DNA of 64,000 nt from positions 1,302,001-1,366,000 of the forward strand of contig NZ_FNSZ01000001.1 of the NCBI RefSeq assembly GCF_900105245.1, read 5' to 3'. The position numbers and the translations under genes are program-made. Position 1 is the first letter of the stretch, and every line of letters starts with the position of its first letter. A model generated the notes under the pieces. The model worked only from the letters and a program-made list of their open reading frames with translations, made no database searches and had not been told where the DNA came from. This DNA comes from Streptomyces sp. 1222.5. Its GTDB lineage: Bacteria; Actinomycetota; Actinomycetes; Streptomycetales; Streptomycetaceae. Below, piece after piece: positions 35,085 through 43,811 of the stretch.

Positions 35085-36239
35085 ATGATCCGGTTCGAGC
35101 AGGTCACCAAGCGGTACCCGGACGGTACGACGGCCGTGGACGACCTCTCCTTCGAGGTGTCGGAGGGCGAACTCGTCACTCTCGTGGGCCCCTCGGGCTG
35201 CGGCAAGACGACCACCATGATGATGGTGAACCGGCTCGTCGAGCCGACCTCGGGCCGGATCCTCGTCGGCGGCGAGGACATCGCGGCCGTCGACCCGGTG
35301 CGGCTGCGCCGCCGCATCGGGTACGTCATCCAGCAGGTCGGCCTGTTCCCGCACCGCACGGTGCTGGACAACACCGCGACCGTGCCCGCGCTGCTCGGCT
35401 GGAAGCGGACGCGGGCCCGGGTCCGCGCGGCGGAGCTGCTCGATCTGGTCGGGCTCGACCCGAGGACGTACGGGCCGCGCTACCCGGACCAGCTCTCCGG
35501 CGGGCAGCGGCAACGGGTCGGGGTGGCACGGGCGCTGGCGGCGGATCCGCCGGTGCTGCTGATGGACGAGCCGTTCGGCGCGGTGGACCCGGTGGTGCGC
35601 GAGCAGTTGCAGGACGAGTTCCTGCGGATGCAGTCCGCCGTGCGCAAGACTGTCCTGCTGGTCACCCACGACATCGAGGAGGCGGTGCGGCTCGGCGACC
35701 GCATCGCCGTGTACGGGCAGGGCCGCATCGAGCAGTTCGACACCCCCGGTGCGGTCCTGGGGGCGCCGGCGACGCCGTTCGTCGCCTCCTTCGTGGGCGC
35801 GGACCGGGGCCTGAAACGGCTGTCGGTCACCGCGATCGAGCCGGACGATCTGCAGCAGCCCCCGGTGGCCCGTCCGGACGAGCCCGCCGGGCGGGCGGCG
35901 GAGCGGCTGCGGGCGGAGGGCGCCCGGTGGGCGGTCGTCCTGGACGGCCGGGGCGACCTGCACGGCTGGGCCGGCATCGACGAACTGGCGGCGGGCGGGA
36001 CGGTCGGGGACCTCGCCCACCGGATGACCGCCTGGGTGCCGGTGGGTGCGCCGCTGAAGCAGGCGTTCGGGGTGATGCTCCAGCACGACGCCGGGTGGGT
36101 GGCGGTGCTGGACGGCGCGCGGTTCCTCGGGGTGCTGACCCCGGCGAAGCTGCACGAGGCGCTGCGTCGTTCGGTGGACGCGGACGCGCGGGGCGTGGCG
36201 CGGGGGCAGGTGCCGTTCGACTCGGTGTCGGACGCCTGA
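35085..36239 (+). CDS. OpuC/ProV-type ABC ATPase with CBS domains
   Basis: 384-aa ATP-binding protein of the quaternary-amine (glycine betaine/carnitine/choline) importers. Walker A GPSGCGKTT, Q-loop YVIQQVGLFPH, signature LSGGQRQRVGVARAL and Walker B VLLMDEPFGAVDP. Residues about 265-365 form a tandem CBS pair (RWAVVLDGRGDLHGWAGIDEL; GWVAVLDGARFLGVLTPAKL), which in this family senses ionic strength or cyclic di-AMP. The partner binding protein and permeases are on the opposite strand, converging with only 6 bp between stop codons. Confidence 0.92.
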   Translation: MIRFEQVTKRYPDGTTAVDDLSFEVSEGELVTLVGPSGCGKTTTMMMVNRLVEPTSGRILVGGEDIAAVDPVRLRRRIGYVIQQVGLFPHRTVLDNTATVPALLGWKRTRARVRAAELLDLVGLDPRTYGPRYPDQLSGGQRQRVGVARALAADPPVLLMDEPFGAVDPVVREQLQDEFLRMQSAVRKTVLLVTHDIEEAVRLGDRIAVYGQGRIEQFDTPGAVLGAPATPFVASFVGADRGLKRLSVTAIEPDDLQQPPVARPDEPAGRAAERLRAEGARWAVVLDGRGDLHGWAGIDELAAGGTVGDLAHRMTAWVPVGAPLKQAFGVMLQHDAGWVAVLDGARFLGVLTPAKLHEALRRSVDADARGVARGQVPFDSVSDA

Positions 36240-36245
36240 CGCCGG

Positions 36246-37184
36246 CTACTTCAGCAGACCCTTGTCCGTCAGGTAGCCGCGCGCCACGTCGGCGGGCAGC
36301 CGCCGCCAGCTGTCGACCTGTTCGTTCAGGCGGGCCAGGTCGGCCGTGGTCAGGACGTCGTCGAGCCTGCCCAGCGCCTTGGTGACGCCGGTGCCGCCCG
36401 CGCGGGAGCGGTTGACGACCGGGACCACGTAGTCGGCGTTCTGCAGGTGCTTGTCGTCGGCGAGCAGGACCAGCCCGAACTGGTCGAGCGTGGCGTCGGT
36501 GGTGGTGGTCAGCACCATCTGGTCCCGGCCGTCCTGCACGGCGCGCTTGGCCTGGGTGGTGCCCACGCCCTTGGGATCGACCCCGGTGACGTCGATGCCG
36601 TACACCTTCTTGAGTCCCGGTGCGCAGTACGGCCGCTGCACGCATTCGTCGCCGGCCGCGAGCCGTACCTTCAGGCCCGAGGCGCCGAGGTCGCTGAGAG
36701 TCTTCAGCCGGTGCTCGCGGGCGTAGTCGGCACTGACCGCGAAGGCGTTCTGGTCCACGGCCCGGCCCGCGGGCAGCACGGTGAGGCCGCGGGGCTCGGC
36801 GAGGGCGCGCAGCGCCTTCATGGTGGCGCCGAGGTCGGGCGAGCCGGCCGGGGGCGCGTCGGCGCCGTGGGTCTTGGCGGCCAGCCAGTCGGCGAAGGTG
36901 GCCGCGTACTCGGGGATGACGTCGATCTGGCCGGATTCCAGGGCCGGTTCGTACAGCTCCCGGTTGGCGACCGTCAGGACGGACGTGCGGTAGCCCGCCC
37001 GGTTCAGCAACTGGGCGTACATCTGGGCGAGCAGGTCGCTCTCGGTGAAGCCGGCCGAGCCGATGGTCAGGTGGCGGCTGTCGCCGGGCGGTGCGGTGAC
37101 CTGGCCCCGGTCCTCCAGGGAGGGGCCGGTGGTGCAGGCGGTGAGGGTGAGCAGGACGGCCGTCAGGGCCGCGCGGCCTCTCAC
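36246..37184 (-). CDS. OpuC/ProX-type substrate-binding lipoprotein
   Basis: 312-aa lipoprotein for a glycine-betaine-type ABC importer. The signal VRGRAALTAVLLTLTAC ends in a lipobox with Cys17. The mature part begins HLTIGSAGFTESDLLAQMYAQLL, typical of OpuAC/ProX type II binding folds, and includes IDVIPEYAATFADW and GTTQAKRAVQDGRDQMVLTTTTD. The GTG at 37184 overlaps the preceding permease stop (GTGA). Substrate identity (betaine, choline, ergothioneine or similar) cannot be settled by eye. Confidence 0.9.
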   Translation of the reverse strand: MRGRAALTAVLLTLTACTTGPSLEDRGQVTAPPGDSRHLTIGSAGFTESDLLAQMYAQLLNRAGYRTSVLTVANRELYEPALESGQIDVIPEYAATFADWLAAKTHGADAPPAGSPDLGATMKALRALAEPRGLTVLPAGRAVDQNAFAVSADYAREHRLKTLSDLGASGLKVRLAAGDECVQRPYCAPGLKKVYGIDVTGVDPKGVGTTQAKRAVQDGRDQMVLTTTTDATLDQFGLVLLADDKHLQNADYVVPVVNRSRAGGTGVTKALGRLDDVLTTADLARLNEQVDSWRRLPADVARGYLTDKGLLK

Positions 37185-37852
37185 CGGCCGCCCCTGGCCC
37201 ACGCCGGTGCCGTCCGTTCCGCGATCTCGAAGACTCCTTCGACGACCAGGGCGAGGGCGGCGACGAGCAGGGCGCCGGCCACCACCTGGGGGGTGCTGGC
37301 GAGGTTGAAGCCCGCCGTGATGATCCGGCCGAGGCCGCCGCCGCCCGCGAGCGCCGCGATGGTGGCGGTGGCGACGAGCTGGACGGCGGCGATCCGCACG
37401 CCGTTCATGACCATGGGCAGCGCGAGGGGGAGTTCCACCCGGAACAGCGTCTGCCGGCCGGTCATCCCCATGCCGCGGGCGGCCCGGACGACGTCGCGGT
37501 CGACCTCGCGCATGCCGACGTAGGCGTTGGTGAGCAGCGGTGGCACGGCGAACAGCACGAGGGCGACGACCGTGGGGCCTTCGCCCCAGTTTCCGACCGG
37601 GGTGAGGAGCAGCAGGACGAGGACGGCGAAGGTGGGGACGGCGCGGCCGATGTTGGAGATGTTCACGGCGAGCGTGCCGCCCCTGCCGAGGTGGCCGAGG
37701 ACCAGGGCGACGGGCAGCGCGATCAGGCAGCTGACCAGCAGGCACACGACGGTCAGCAGCAGGTGCTGGAGCAGCCGGTGCCGGATGCCGTCGGCGCCGG
37801 ACCAGTGGGCGGGGTCCGTGAGCCAGTCCCAGGTGGCGCCGAGGGTGCTCAT
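37181..37852 (-). CDS. OpuC/ProW-type ABC permease
   Basis: 223-aa membrane permease with about five or six spans (HLLLTVVCLLVSCLIALPVALVLG, FAVLVLLLLTPVG, VVALVLFAVPPLLTN, VVAGALLVAALALVVEGVF) and the coupling segment VVRAARGMGMTGRQTLFRVELPLALP. It overlaps both neighbours by 4 bp, so the three genes form one translationally coupled unit. Together with the second permease it forms the transmembrane channel. Confidence 0.9.
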   Translation of the reverse strand: MSTLGATWDWLTDPAHWSGADGIRHRLLQHLLLTVVCLLVSCLIALPVALVLGHLGRGGTLAVNISNIGRAVPTFAVLVLLLLTPVGNWGEGPTVVALVLFAVPPLLTNAYVGMREVDRDVVRAARGMGMTGRQTLFRVELPLALPMVMNGVRIAAVQLVATATIAALAGGGGLGRIITAGFNLASTPQVVAGALLVAALALVVEGVFEIAERTAPAWARGGR

Positions 37853-38529
37853 CCGCGGGCCGCTCTCGCCCAGGGGGTGATCAGCCACTGCACGCCCAGC
37901 AGGAGCAGGTCGGCGGCGACGGCGATCACCACGCACAGCACGGACGCGGTGAGGACCTGCGCCTTGAAGTAGGTGTTCATTCCGGAGTAGATCAGGTTGC
38001 CCAGGCCCCCGAAGCCGACGATCGCGCCGACGGTGACCAGGGACACCGCGGAGACGGTCGCGATGCGCAGCCCGGCCATCGCGGCGGGCAGCGCGAGGGG
38101 CAGTTCGACGGTGAGCAGGAGCCGGACGGGGCCGAAGCCGAGGCCGCGGGCGGCCTGCCGGGTCTCCTCCGGGACCGCGCGCAGGCCGGCGAGGAGGTTC
38201 CGGACGAGCAGGGTGAGCGAGTACAGCACCAGCCCGGCGACGACGAGGCCGGCGGAGAGGCCGTAGAGGGGCAGGAGCAGGGAGAACATCGCCAGGGAGG
38301 GGATGGTGTAGAGGATCGTCGTCACCGCGAGCACCGGGCCGGCCGACCGGCCCCAGCGGCGGGCCAGCACCGCGAGCGGCACGGCGACGACCAGGGCGAG
38401 GAGGACGGACAGCACGGTCAGCTGGAGGTGCTGGAGGACCGCGTCGAGCAGGACCTCGCGGCGGGTCCGCAGGTAGGCACCGCAGATCCACTCGTTGCGC
38501 GCGAGGCAGTCGTCCGGAGGCGCGGTCAC
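37849..38529 (-). CDS. OpuC/ProW-type ABC permease (first gene of operon)
   Basis: 226-aa permease homologous to the downstream one, with about five or six spans and the coupling segment TRQAARGLGFGPVRLLLTVELPLALP. It begins at GTG 38529 in a GC-rich stretch with a weak ribosome site. A perfect 10-bp-stem hairpin and a 22-bp-period repeat array lie 40-160 bp upstream, between this operon and the TetR gene on the same strand. Confidence 0.88.
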   Translation of the reverse strand: MTAPPDDCLARNEWICGAYLRTRREVLLDAVLQHLQLTVLSVLLALVVAVPLAVLARRWGRSAGPVLAVTTILYTIPSLAMFSLLLPLYGLSAGLVVAGLVLYSLTLLVRNLLAGLRAVPEETRQAARGLGFGPVRLLLTVELPLALPAAMAGLRIATVSAVSLVTVGAIVGFGGLGNLIYSGMNTYFKAQVLTASVLCVVIAVAADLLLLGVQWLITPWARAARG

Positions 38530-38568
38530 GCCACCATTCCACCGGCCGGCCGGCCGGCTCGTCGCGTT

Positions 38569-38596
38569 GTGGTGACCCGTACAGGTGGGTCACCAC
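38569..38596 (-). terminator. Hairpin between TetR gene and OpuC-type operon
   Basis: GTGGTGACCC (38569-38578) and GGGTCACCAC (38587-38596) are perfect inverted arms around an 8-nt loop. It may terminate the TetR message or act as an operator for the permease operon that starts 40 bp further on. Confidence 0.5.
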
Positions 38597-38599
38597 AGG

Positions 38600-38686
38600 C
38601 CGGGCGGCTCACGTCGGGCGCCGGGGCGCTTCACCGCGGGGTTCCCGGCGGCTCGCGTCAGGCCCCCGGGCGGTTCACGTCAGGCC
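38600..38686 (-). repeat. Four-unit tandem array of about 22 bp overlapping the TetR stop codon
   Basis: Units start near 38600, 38621, 38644 and 38666 (spacing 21, 23, 22). Units 1, 3 and 4 share CGGCTCACGTCAGGC-like cores and pair at 18 of 21 positions; unit 2 is degenerate. The unit at 38666-38686 contains the last codons and stop of the TetR gene. Confidence 0.6.
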
Positions 38687-39247
38687 GGCCGCGTCGAGCA
38701 GGGCGGTCGCCGTGGAGGTCGCGAGGCCGTCCTCCAGGCTCTCGACGCCGGCGCCGGCCCGCGCGCTGGCGCCGTCGAAGACGAGGACCAGCTGCCGGGC
38801 GAGCCGTTCGGGGTCGCGGGCGCCGCCGCGCTCGGCCTCGGCACGGAAGGTCCGCGCCAGGCGGTCCTTGACCCCGCGGGCCACCAGGCTCGCCGGGTGC
38901 CCGGGGTCCTTCAGCTCGACCAGGGCCGCCAGATACGGGCAGCCGTGGTAGTCCGTCTCGACGGAGGCCTTCTCCAGCCGCCGGAACACGTACAGGATGC
39001 GCTCGCGGGGGGACGCCGCCGCCGCGTCGGGGTGTGTGAAGCGGGCCTCGTACCAGGGGATCCGCCGCTCCAGGCTCGCGGCCAGCATCTCGTCCTTGCT
39101 GTCGAAGAGCTGGTACATGGACCGCTTGGAGACGCCGGCCTCCCGGCACAGGGCCTCGACGCCGACGGAGACGCCGTCGCGGTAGGACAGCCGGGCCGCG
39201 GCGTCGAGCAGCCGGTCCCGCGGGGAGAGCTTGTCGGTGGAGGCCAT
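38675..39247 (-). CDS. TetR-family transcriptional regulator
   Basis: 190-aa TetR regulator. The N-terminal DNA-binding domain is complete (LSPRDRLLDAAARLSYRDGV; VEALCREAGVSKRSMYQLFDSKDEML). A helical ligand domain follows, with HGCPYLAALVELKDPGHPA, a motif common in TetR proteins that respond to small electrophiles or drugs. An ACCGATCGGT palindrome lies 35 bp upstream (39282-39291). The nearest divergent gene is the MoxR/VWA pair, a possible target. Confidence 0.9.
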   Translation of the reverse strand: MASTDKLSPRDRLLDAAARLSYRDGVSVGVEALCREAGVSKRSMYQLFDSKDEMLAASLERRIPWYEARFTHPDAAAASPRERILYVFRRLEKASVETDYHGCPYLAALVELKDPGHPASLVARGVKDRLARTFRAEAERGGARDPERLARQLVLVFDGASARAGAGVESLEDGLATSTATALLDAAGLT

Positions 39248-39281
39248 GCGGCGAGGATAACCGCGCCGCGGACGAAAGGAA

Positions 39282-39291
39282 ACCGATCGGT
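39282..39291. promoter_or_regulatory. Candidate TetR operator
   Basis: ACCGATCGGT is a perfect 10-bp palindrome, flanked by AAA on the left, in the 199-bp divergent region between TetR and MoxR genes. AccgAtcGgT-like sites are common for TetR autoregulators. A second palindrome, AAGCGCTT, is at 39364-39371, nearer the MoxR gene. Confidence 0.4.
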
Positions 39292-39446
39292 GTATTCCGC
39301 TCGGGATCGTGGTCGACCGGCCGCCCCCCCCTCCCCCGTTCCCACGTGACAGGAGGACTGAACAAGCGCTTAGATAGTGAGGCGGCCGTCGGAACGGACG
39401 GCCGGAGCAGTGCGCACCCGTACCCCCGACCCCGCCGGAGGCCCCG

Positions 39447-40304
39447 TTGTTCACGTCCGTCGACGACGTCGCCGCCCGCCTCGCCGAGACCGGCTACCTC
39501 GCCTCCCCCGCCGTGGCCACGACCGTCTTCCTCGCCGACCGCCTGGGCAAGCCGCTGCTGGTGGAGGGTCCCGCCGGAGTGGGCAAGACCGAGCTGGCCA
39601 AGGCCGTCGCCCAGGTGGCCGCCGCCCGGCTGGTGCGCCTCCAGTGCTACGAGGGCGTGGACGAGTCCCGGGCGCTGTACGAGTGGAACCACGCCAAGCA
39701 GCTGCTGCGGATCAGCGCCGGCCGCGACGAGAACTGGGACGAGACCCGCACGGACATCTTCAGCGAGGAGTTCCTGCTCCCCCGCCCCCTGCTGACCGCC
39801 ATCCGCGGCGACGAGCCGACGGTGCTGCTCATCGACGAGACCGACAAGGCCGACGTCGAGATGGAGGGCCTGCTGCTGGAGGTGCTCAGCGACTTCCAGA
39901 TCACGGTCCCGGAGCTGGGTACGGTCACCGCGACCCGCCGCCCCTTCGTCGTCCTCACCTCCAACGCCGGCCGCGAACTGTCCGAGGCGCTGCGCCGCCG
40001 CTGCCTGTTCCTGCACATCGGGTTCCCGGAGGAGGAGCTGGAGCGGCGGATCGTCCGGCTGAAGGTTCCGGGCCTCGGCGAGGCGCTGACCGCGTCGGTG
40101 GTCCGGGTCGTGGGGGCGCTGCGCGCGATGGACCTGCGCAAGCCGCCGTCCGTCGCCGAGACCGTGGACTGGGCGCGGACCCTGCTGGCCCTGGGCGCCG
40201 GCACCCTGGACGAGACGGTCGTACGGGACAGTCTCGGAGTGATCCTCAAGCATCAGGACGACATCCTGAAGGCGGCCGCGAAGCTCGATCTGGACGCGCT
40301 GTGA
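39447..40304 (+). CDS. MoxR-family AAA+ ATPase
   Basis: 285-aa MoxR-class AAA+ chaperone ATPase. Walker A GPAGVGKTE (about 37-45), Walker B VLLIDETDKAD, sensor 1 VLTSNAGRELSEALRRRC, and a C-terminal lid. MoxR proteins work with VWA proteins to insert metals or mature complexes, for example CO dehydrogenase. The start is TTG 39447, with GGAGG just upstream; no ATG or GTG is better placed. The stop overlaps the next GTG (GTGA). Confidence 0.9.
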   Translation: MFTSVDDVAARLAETGYLASPAVATTVFLADRLGKPLLVEGPAGVGKTELAKAVAQVAAARLVRLQCYEGVDESRALYEWNHAKQLLRISAGRDENWDETRTDIFSEEFLLPRPLLTAIRGDEPTVLLIDETDKADVEMEGLLLEVLSDFQITVPELGTVTATRRPFVVLTSNAGRELSEALRRRCLFLHIGFPEEELERRIVRLKVPGLGEALTASVVRVVGALRAMDLRKPPSVAETVDWARTLLALGAGTLDETVVRDSLGVILKHQDDILKAAAKLDLDAL

Positions 40305-41653
40305 CCGGTGCCGCCGAGCGGATCACCGGGCTGGTCGTCGCGCTGCGCGGGCACGGGATGCGGATCGGCACCGGCGAGACCGTGGACGCGGCCCGCGCGG
40401 CCGAGGCGCTGGGGTTCACGGACCGGGAACTGCTGCGCGAGGGACTGGCCGCGACACTGCTGCACGGCCCGGGGCAACGGGCGGTGTTCGACCCGGTCTT
40501 CGACCTGTACTTCCCGCGCGGTGTCGGCGGTCCGGACGGCGCCCCCGCGGACCGCGAGGCGCTGCGCGACCGGCTGGCCGAGGCGCTGGCCGCGGACGAC
40601 CGGGCGCTGATGGCCCGGCTGGCGGCGGAGGCGGTCGACGGACTGGGCGGGTACGGCAGTTCACCGGAGTCGGACGGCTGGTCGGCGTACCAGACCCTGG
40701 AACGGCTGCGTCCGCAGACCCTGTTGGCGCGGGTGCGGGCCGATGTCCGGGGCCGCGACGGGAACGGCTCGGGGTTCGCGGACCGGCTGCTGGACGACGA
40801 GATCCGGCAGCGCATCGAGGAGTTCCGGCGGATGGTCGGCGCGGAGGCGCGGCGCCGGGTCGCCGAGCGGCGCGGCCGCGACGAGATCGCACGGCGCGGC
40901 GTCCGGCCGACCTCGGACCGGGTGGACTTCCTGTTCGCGAACCGGGACCAACTGGCCGAGCTGCGCCGGGCCGTACGGCCGCTCGCGCGCAAGCTGGCCA
41001 CCCGGCTCGCCGCCCGCCGCCGCAGGGCCGCGCGCGGCACGATCGACCTGCGCCGCACCCTGCGCTCCTCGCTGTCCACCGGCGGGGTGCCGATGCGGCC
41101 CGTGCTGCGCCGGCGGCGTCCGGGCCGGCCCGAACTGGTCCTGCTCTGCGACGTGTCGGGCTCGGTGTCGGGCTTCTCCGACTTCACGATGCTGCTGGTG
41201 CAGGCGCTGCACGACCAGTTCAGCAAGGTCCGGGTGTTCGCCTTCGTCAACCGGCTCGACGAGGTGACCGACCTCCTCGACCACGGCCGCGCCGACCCCG
41301 ACGGCCTCGGCGCCCGCATCCGCGCGGAGGCCACGCTCACCGGCTGGCACGGCAGCAGCGACTACGGCGTGGCCCTGGGCGAGTTCACCGAACGGTACGG
41401 CGACGCGGTCGGCCCGCGCACGACGGTGTTCGTCCTCGGGGACGCCCGGACGAACATGAGCGACCCCAACCTGGCCGCCGTGCGCGAGCTGGCAGGCCGG
41501 GCCCGGCGCGTGTGCTGGCTGAACCCGGAGTCGCGGGCCCAGTGGGGCACCGGCGACTCGGCGGCACCGGCGTACGCCGAGCTGGTCGAGATGCACGAGT
41601 GCCGCACGGCCCGGCAACTGGGCACGCTGGCGGAGCGGCTGCTGCCGGCCTAG
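40301..41653 (+). CDS. CoxE-like VWA-domain protein
   Basis: 450-aa protein of the CoxE-like VWA family, the usual partner of MoxR ATPases. The N-terminal part is helical and Arg-rich; the C-terminal VWA domain holds the metal-ion-dependent adhesion motif DVSGSVSGFS (about 284-293), then TLTGWHGSSDYG and VFVLGDARTN. The start GTG 40301 overlaps the MoxR stop. No carbon monoxide or methanol dehydrogenase genes are nearby, so the client complex is unknown. Confidence 0.9.
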   Translation: MTGAAERITGLVVALRGHGMRIGTGETVDAARAAEALGFTDRELLREGLAATLLHGPGQRAVFDPVFDLYFPRGVGGPDGAPADREALRDRLAEALAADDRALMARLAAEAVDGLGGYGSSPESDGWSAYQTLERLRPQTLLARVRADVRGRDGNGSGFADRLLDDEIRQRIEEFRRMVGAEARRRVAERRGRDEIARRGVRPTSDRVDFLFANRDQLAELRRAVRPLARKLATRLAARRRRAARGTIDLRRTLRSSLSTGGVPMRPVLRRRRPGRPELVLLCDVSGSVSGFSDFTMLLVQALHDQFSKVRVFAFVNRLDEVTDLLDHGRADPDGLGARIRAEATLTGWHGSSDYGVALGEFTERYGDAVGPRTTVFVLGDARTNMSDPNLAAVRELAGRARRVCWLNPESRAQWGTGDSAAPAYAELVEMHECRTARQLGTLAERLLPA

Positions 41654-41803
41654 GGCGGCGGGCTCGGCGCGCGGGCGCCTCGTCGGCGCACCGGCCGGAC
41701 CGGGGCCGTGACCGGTGGCCTCACCCCCGGCGGGTGAGCACACCGGCCGGCCGGCGCCCTACGGTGGCGGGGCAGCGCCCGTCCCGCACCGGAAGGCGGT
41801 CTC

Positions 41804-42637
41804 ATGTGCCGATGGCTCGCCTACTCGGGTACGTCCGTCCTCCTCGACGAGGTCCTGTACCGGCCGAAGCACTCCCTGATCGACCAGAGCCTGCACGCGC
41901 GCATGGGTGTGGAGACGACCAACGGGGACGGCTTCGGCATCGGCTGGTACGAGGAGCACACCGACACCCCGGCCGTGTTCCACGACATCGGCCCGGCCTG
42001 GAGCAACCGCAACCTGCGGGAGATCGCCGGTCACGTCCGCTCGCCGCTGTTCTTCGCCCACGTCAGGGCGTCCACCGGGACGGCCGTGCAGCAGACGAAC
42101 TGCCACCCCTTCCGCCACGGCCGCTGGATGTGGATGCACAACGGCGCGATCGCCGGTTTCCACGAGCTGCGCCGCGACCTCGTCCTCGCGGTCGATCCGG
42201 GCCTGTTCCTGTCGATCGAGGGCTCCACGGACTCCGAGGTGATGTTCTATCTGGCGCTCACCTTCGGGCTCGACGACGACCCTCCGGGCGCCGTCGCCCG
42301 TATGACGGGCTTCGTGGAACGCGTCGGACGCGAGCACGGGGTGCCCGATCCCGTACAGATGACGGTCGCCGTGGCCGATGGCGAGGGACTGTGGGCGTTC
42401 CGGTACGCCAGTCGGGGCCCGGCGCGCTCGCTCTACCACAGCTCCAGGATCGGTGATCTGCGCGCGCTGCACCCGGACGTCGACTTCCTGCGGGACGTCT
42501 CCGACGACACCCGCCTGGTCGTGTCGGAACCCCTGGGCGACCTGCCCGGTGCCTGGAACGAGATGCCGGAGAGCAGCTACGGCGTCATCCGGCCGGAGGG
42601 GGACTACCTGCGCGAGTTCGCCCCGCGGGACGTATGA
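41804..42637 (+). CDS. Class II glutamine amidotransferase
   Basis: 277-aa Ntn-type glutaminase domain protein (YafJ/EgtC-like). The mature nucleophile is Cys2 (MCRWLAYSG); GDGFGIGWYE, AHVRASTGTAVQQTNCHPF and WMHNGAI are typical of GATase class II. There is no synthase domain, so it may hydrolyse gamma-glutamyl compounds or supply ammonia to a partner. No egtABD genes are present here, so an ergothioneine role is not supported. The ATG at 41804 follows GGAAGGCGG. Confidence 0.9.
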   Translation: MCRWLAYSGTSVLLDEVLYRPKHSLIDQSLHARMGVETTNGDGFGIGWYEEHTDTPAVFHDIGPAWSNRNLREIAGHVRSPLFFAHVRASTGTAVQQTNCHPFRHGRWMWMHNGAIAGFHELRRDLVLAVDPGLFLSIEGSTDSEVMFYLALTFGLDDDPPGAVARMTGFVERVGREHGVPDPVQMTVAVADGEGLWAFRYASRGPARSLYHSSRIGDLRALHPDVDFLRDVSDDTRLVVSEPLGDLPGAWNEMPESSYGVIRPEGDYLREFAPRDV

Positions 42638-42716
42638 CCGTCCTTCGGGGGTGTGACGCGGCACCGCCGGTGTGATCGACTGGTCTCCCGTTCGCCCGCT
42701 GACGAGGACCTTCCGG

Positions 42717-43691
42717 ATGAGCCAGCTGCCCGTGCCACTCGGCACGTTCCCCACCCCCGTCGAACCGGCACCCCGGCTCGCCGCCGCGCTCGGGCTCGGC
42801 CCGGACGACCTGTGGATCAAACGGGACGACCTGACCGGCCTCGGCGGCGGCGGGAACAAGATCCGCAAGCTGGAGTGGACGCTCGGCGCGGCCCTCGCCG
42901 AGGACGCGGACACGGTCGTGACGACCGGTGCCCCGCAGAGCAACCACGCCCGGCTGACCGCCGCGGCCGGCGCCCGTCTCGGTCGGAACGTCGTCCTCGT
43001 GCTGCGCGGCTCGCCCGGCGTCTCACGGTCGGGGAACCTCGCCCTGGACGGGCTGTTCGGGGCGCGGCTCGTCTGGGCCGGGGACGTGGACCAGGCAGGG
43101 CTGGACGCGGCGGCCGCGGAGGTCTGCGCCGGGCTGCGGACGGCCGGTGCCCGCCCCGCACTGATCCCGTTCGGCGGTTCCAGCGTGCTGGGCGCCCGCG
43201 GCTATGTGCGCTGCGGCGAGGAACTGCGCGAGCAGGTGCCCGGGCTGCGGACCGCGGTGGTGGCGCTCGGCTCGGGCGGCACCATGGCGGGGCTGGTCGC
43301 GGCCCTGGGTACCGGGTCGGTGCTGGGCGTGGACGTCGGCGCGCTGGCCGACCCGGCGGCGGCCGTGGTGGAGTTCGCGGGCGCGCACACCGGCGAGGAG
43401 GTCACTGCGGACCGGCTGCGGGTGCGCCGGGACCAGGTGGGCAGCGGGTACGCGGCGCTGACCGGTCCGGTGGCCGAGGCGCTCCGGCTGGCCGCCCGTA
43501 CCGAGGGGATCGTCCTCGACCCCACCTACACGGGACGTGCCCTGGCCGGGCTGGCCGCCGCCGTCCGGGACGGCGGTGTACAGCCGGGCGAGAGGACCGT
43601 GTTCGTGCACACCGGCGGACTCCCCGGTCTCTTCGGCCACGCGGACGCCGTCGCGTTCGCCGAGGAGGGCGCCGTCGGCCACGACGGCTGA
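42717..43691 (+). CDS. PLP-dependent ACC deaminase / D-cysteine desulfhydrase family protein
   Basis: 324-aa fold-type II PLP enzyme. The cofactor lysine lies in GGGGNKIRKLEW (about 44-55); GAPQSNHARLTAAAGARLG, IPFGGSSVLGARGY and ALGSGGTMAGLV bind substrate and phosphate; the C-terminal DPTYTGRALAGL is typical. It may deaminate 1-aminocyclopropane-1-carboxylate or desulfhydrate D-cysteine; the two activities cannot be separated by eye. ATG 42717 follows GACGAGGA, 79 bp after the amidotransferase. Confidence 0.88.
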   Translation: MSQLPVPLGTFPTPVEPAPRLAAALGLGPDDLWIKRDDLTGLGGGGNKIRKLEWTLGAALAEDADTVVTTGAPQSNHARLTAAAGARLGRNVVLVLRGSPGVSRSGNLALDGLFGARLVWAGDVDQAGLDAAAAEVCAGLRTAGARPALIPFGGSSVLGARGYVRCGEELREQVPGLRTAVVALGSGGTMAGLVAALGTGSVLGVDVGALADPAAAVVEFAGAHTGEEVTADRLRVRRDQVGSGYAALTGPVAEALRLAARTEGIVLDPTYTGRALAGLAAAVRDGGVQPGERTVFVHTGGLPGLFGHADAVAFAEEGAVGHDG

Positions 43692-43698
43692 CGGTGTC

Positions 43699-43719
43699 GG
43701 CCCCTTACACACAAGGGCC
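43699..43719 (+). terminator. Terminator-like hairpin after the PLP enzyme gene
   Basis: GGCCCCTT (43699-43706) pairs with AAGGGCC (43713-43719), with one bulged C, 8 bp after the stop and followed by TTGTCCTTC. A longer inverted repeat TACGGCGG/CCGCCGTA (43738-43745, 43772-43779) follows before the next gene. Confidence 0.5.
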
Positions 43720-43811
43720 GTTGTCCTTCCCCGGGACTACGGCGGTTCCCCGATGTCCGGCCGGGGGGGTGCCGCCGTAACCTGCCCGTAGACGGCAGGG
43801 GGGAGAAGGCC

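Noticed and set aside
32535..36155. 1206-codon open frame antisense to lut and OpuC ATPase genes
   Set aside because: Same shadow effect; the + strand genes have complete motifs and coupled starts.
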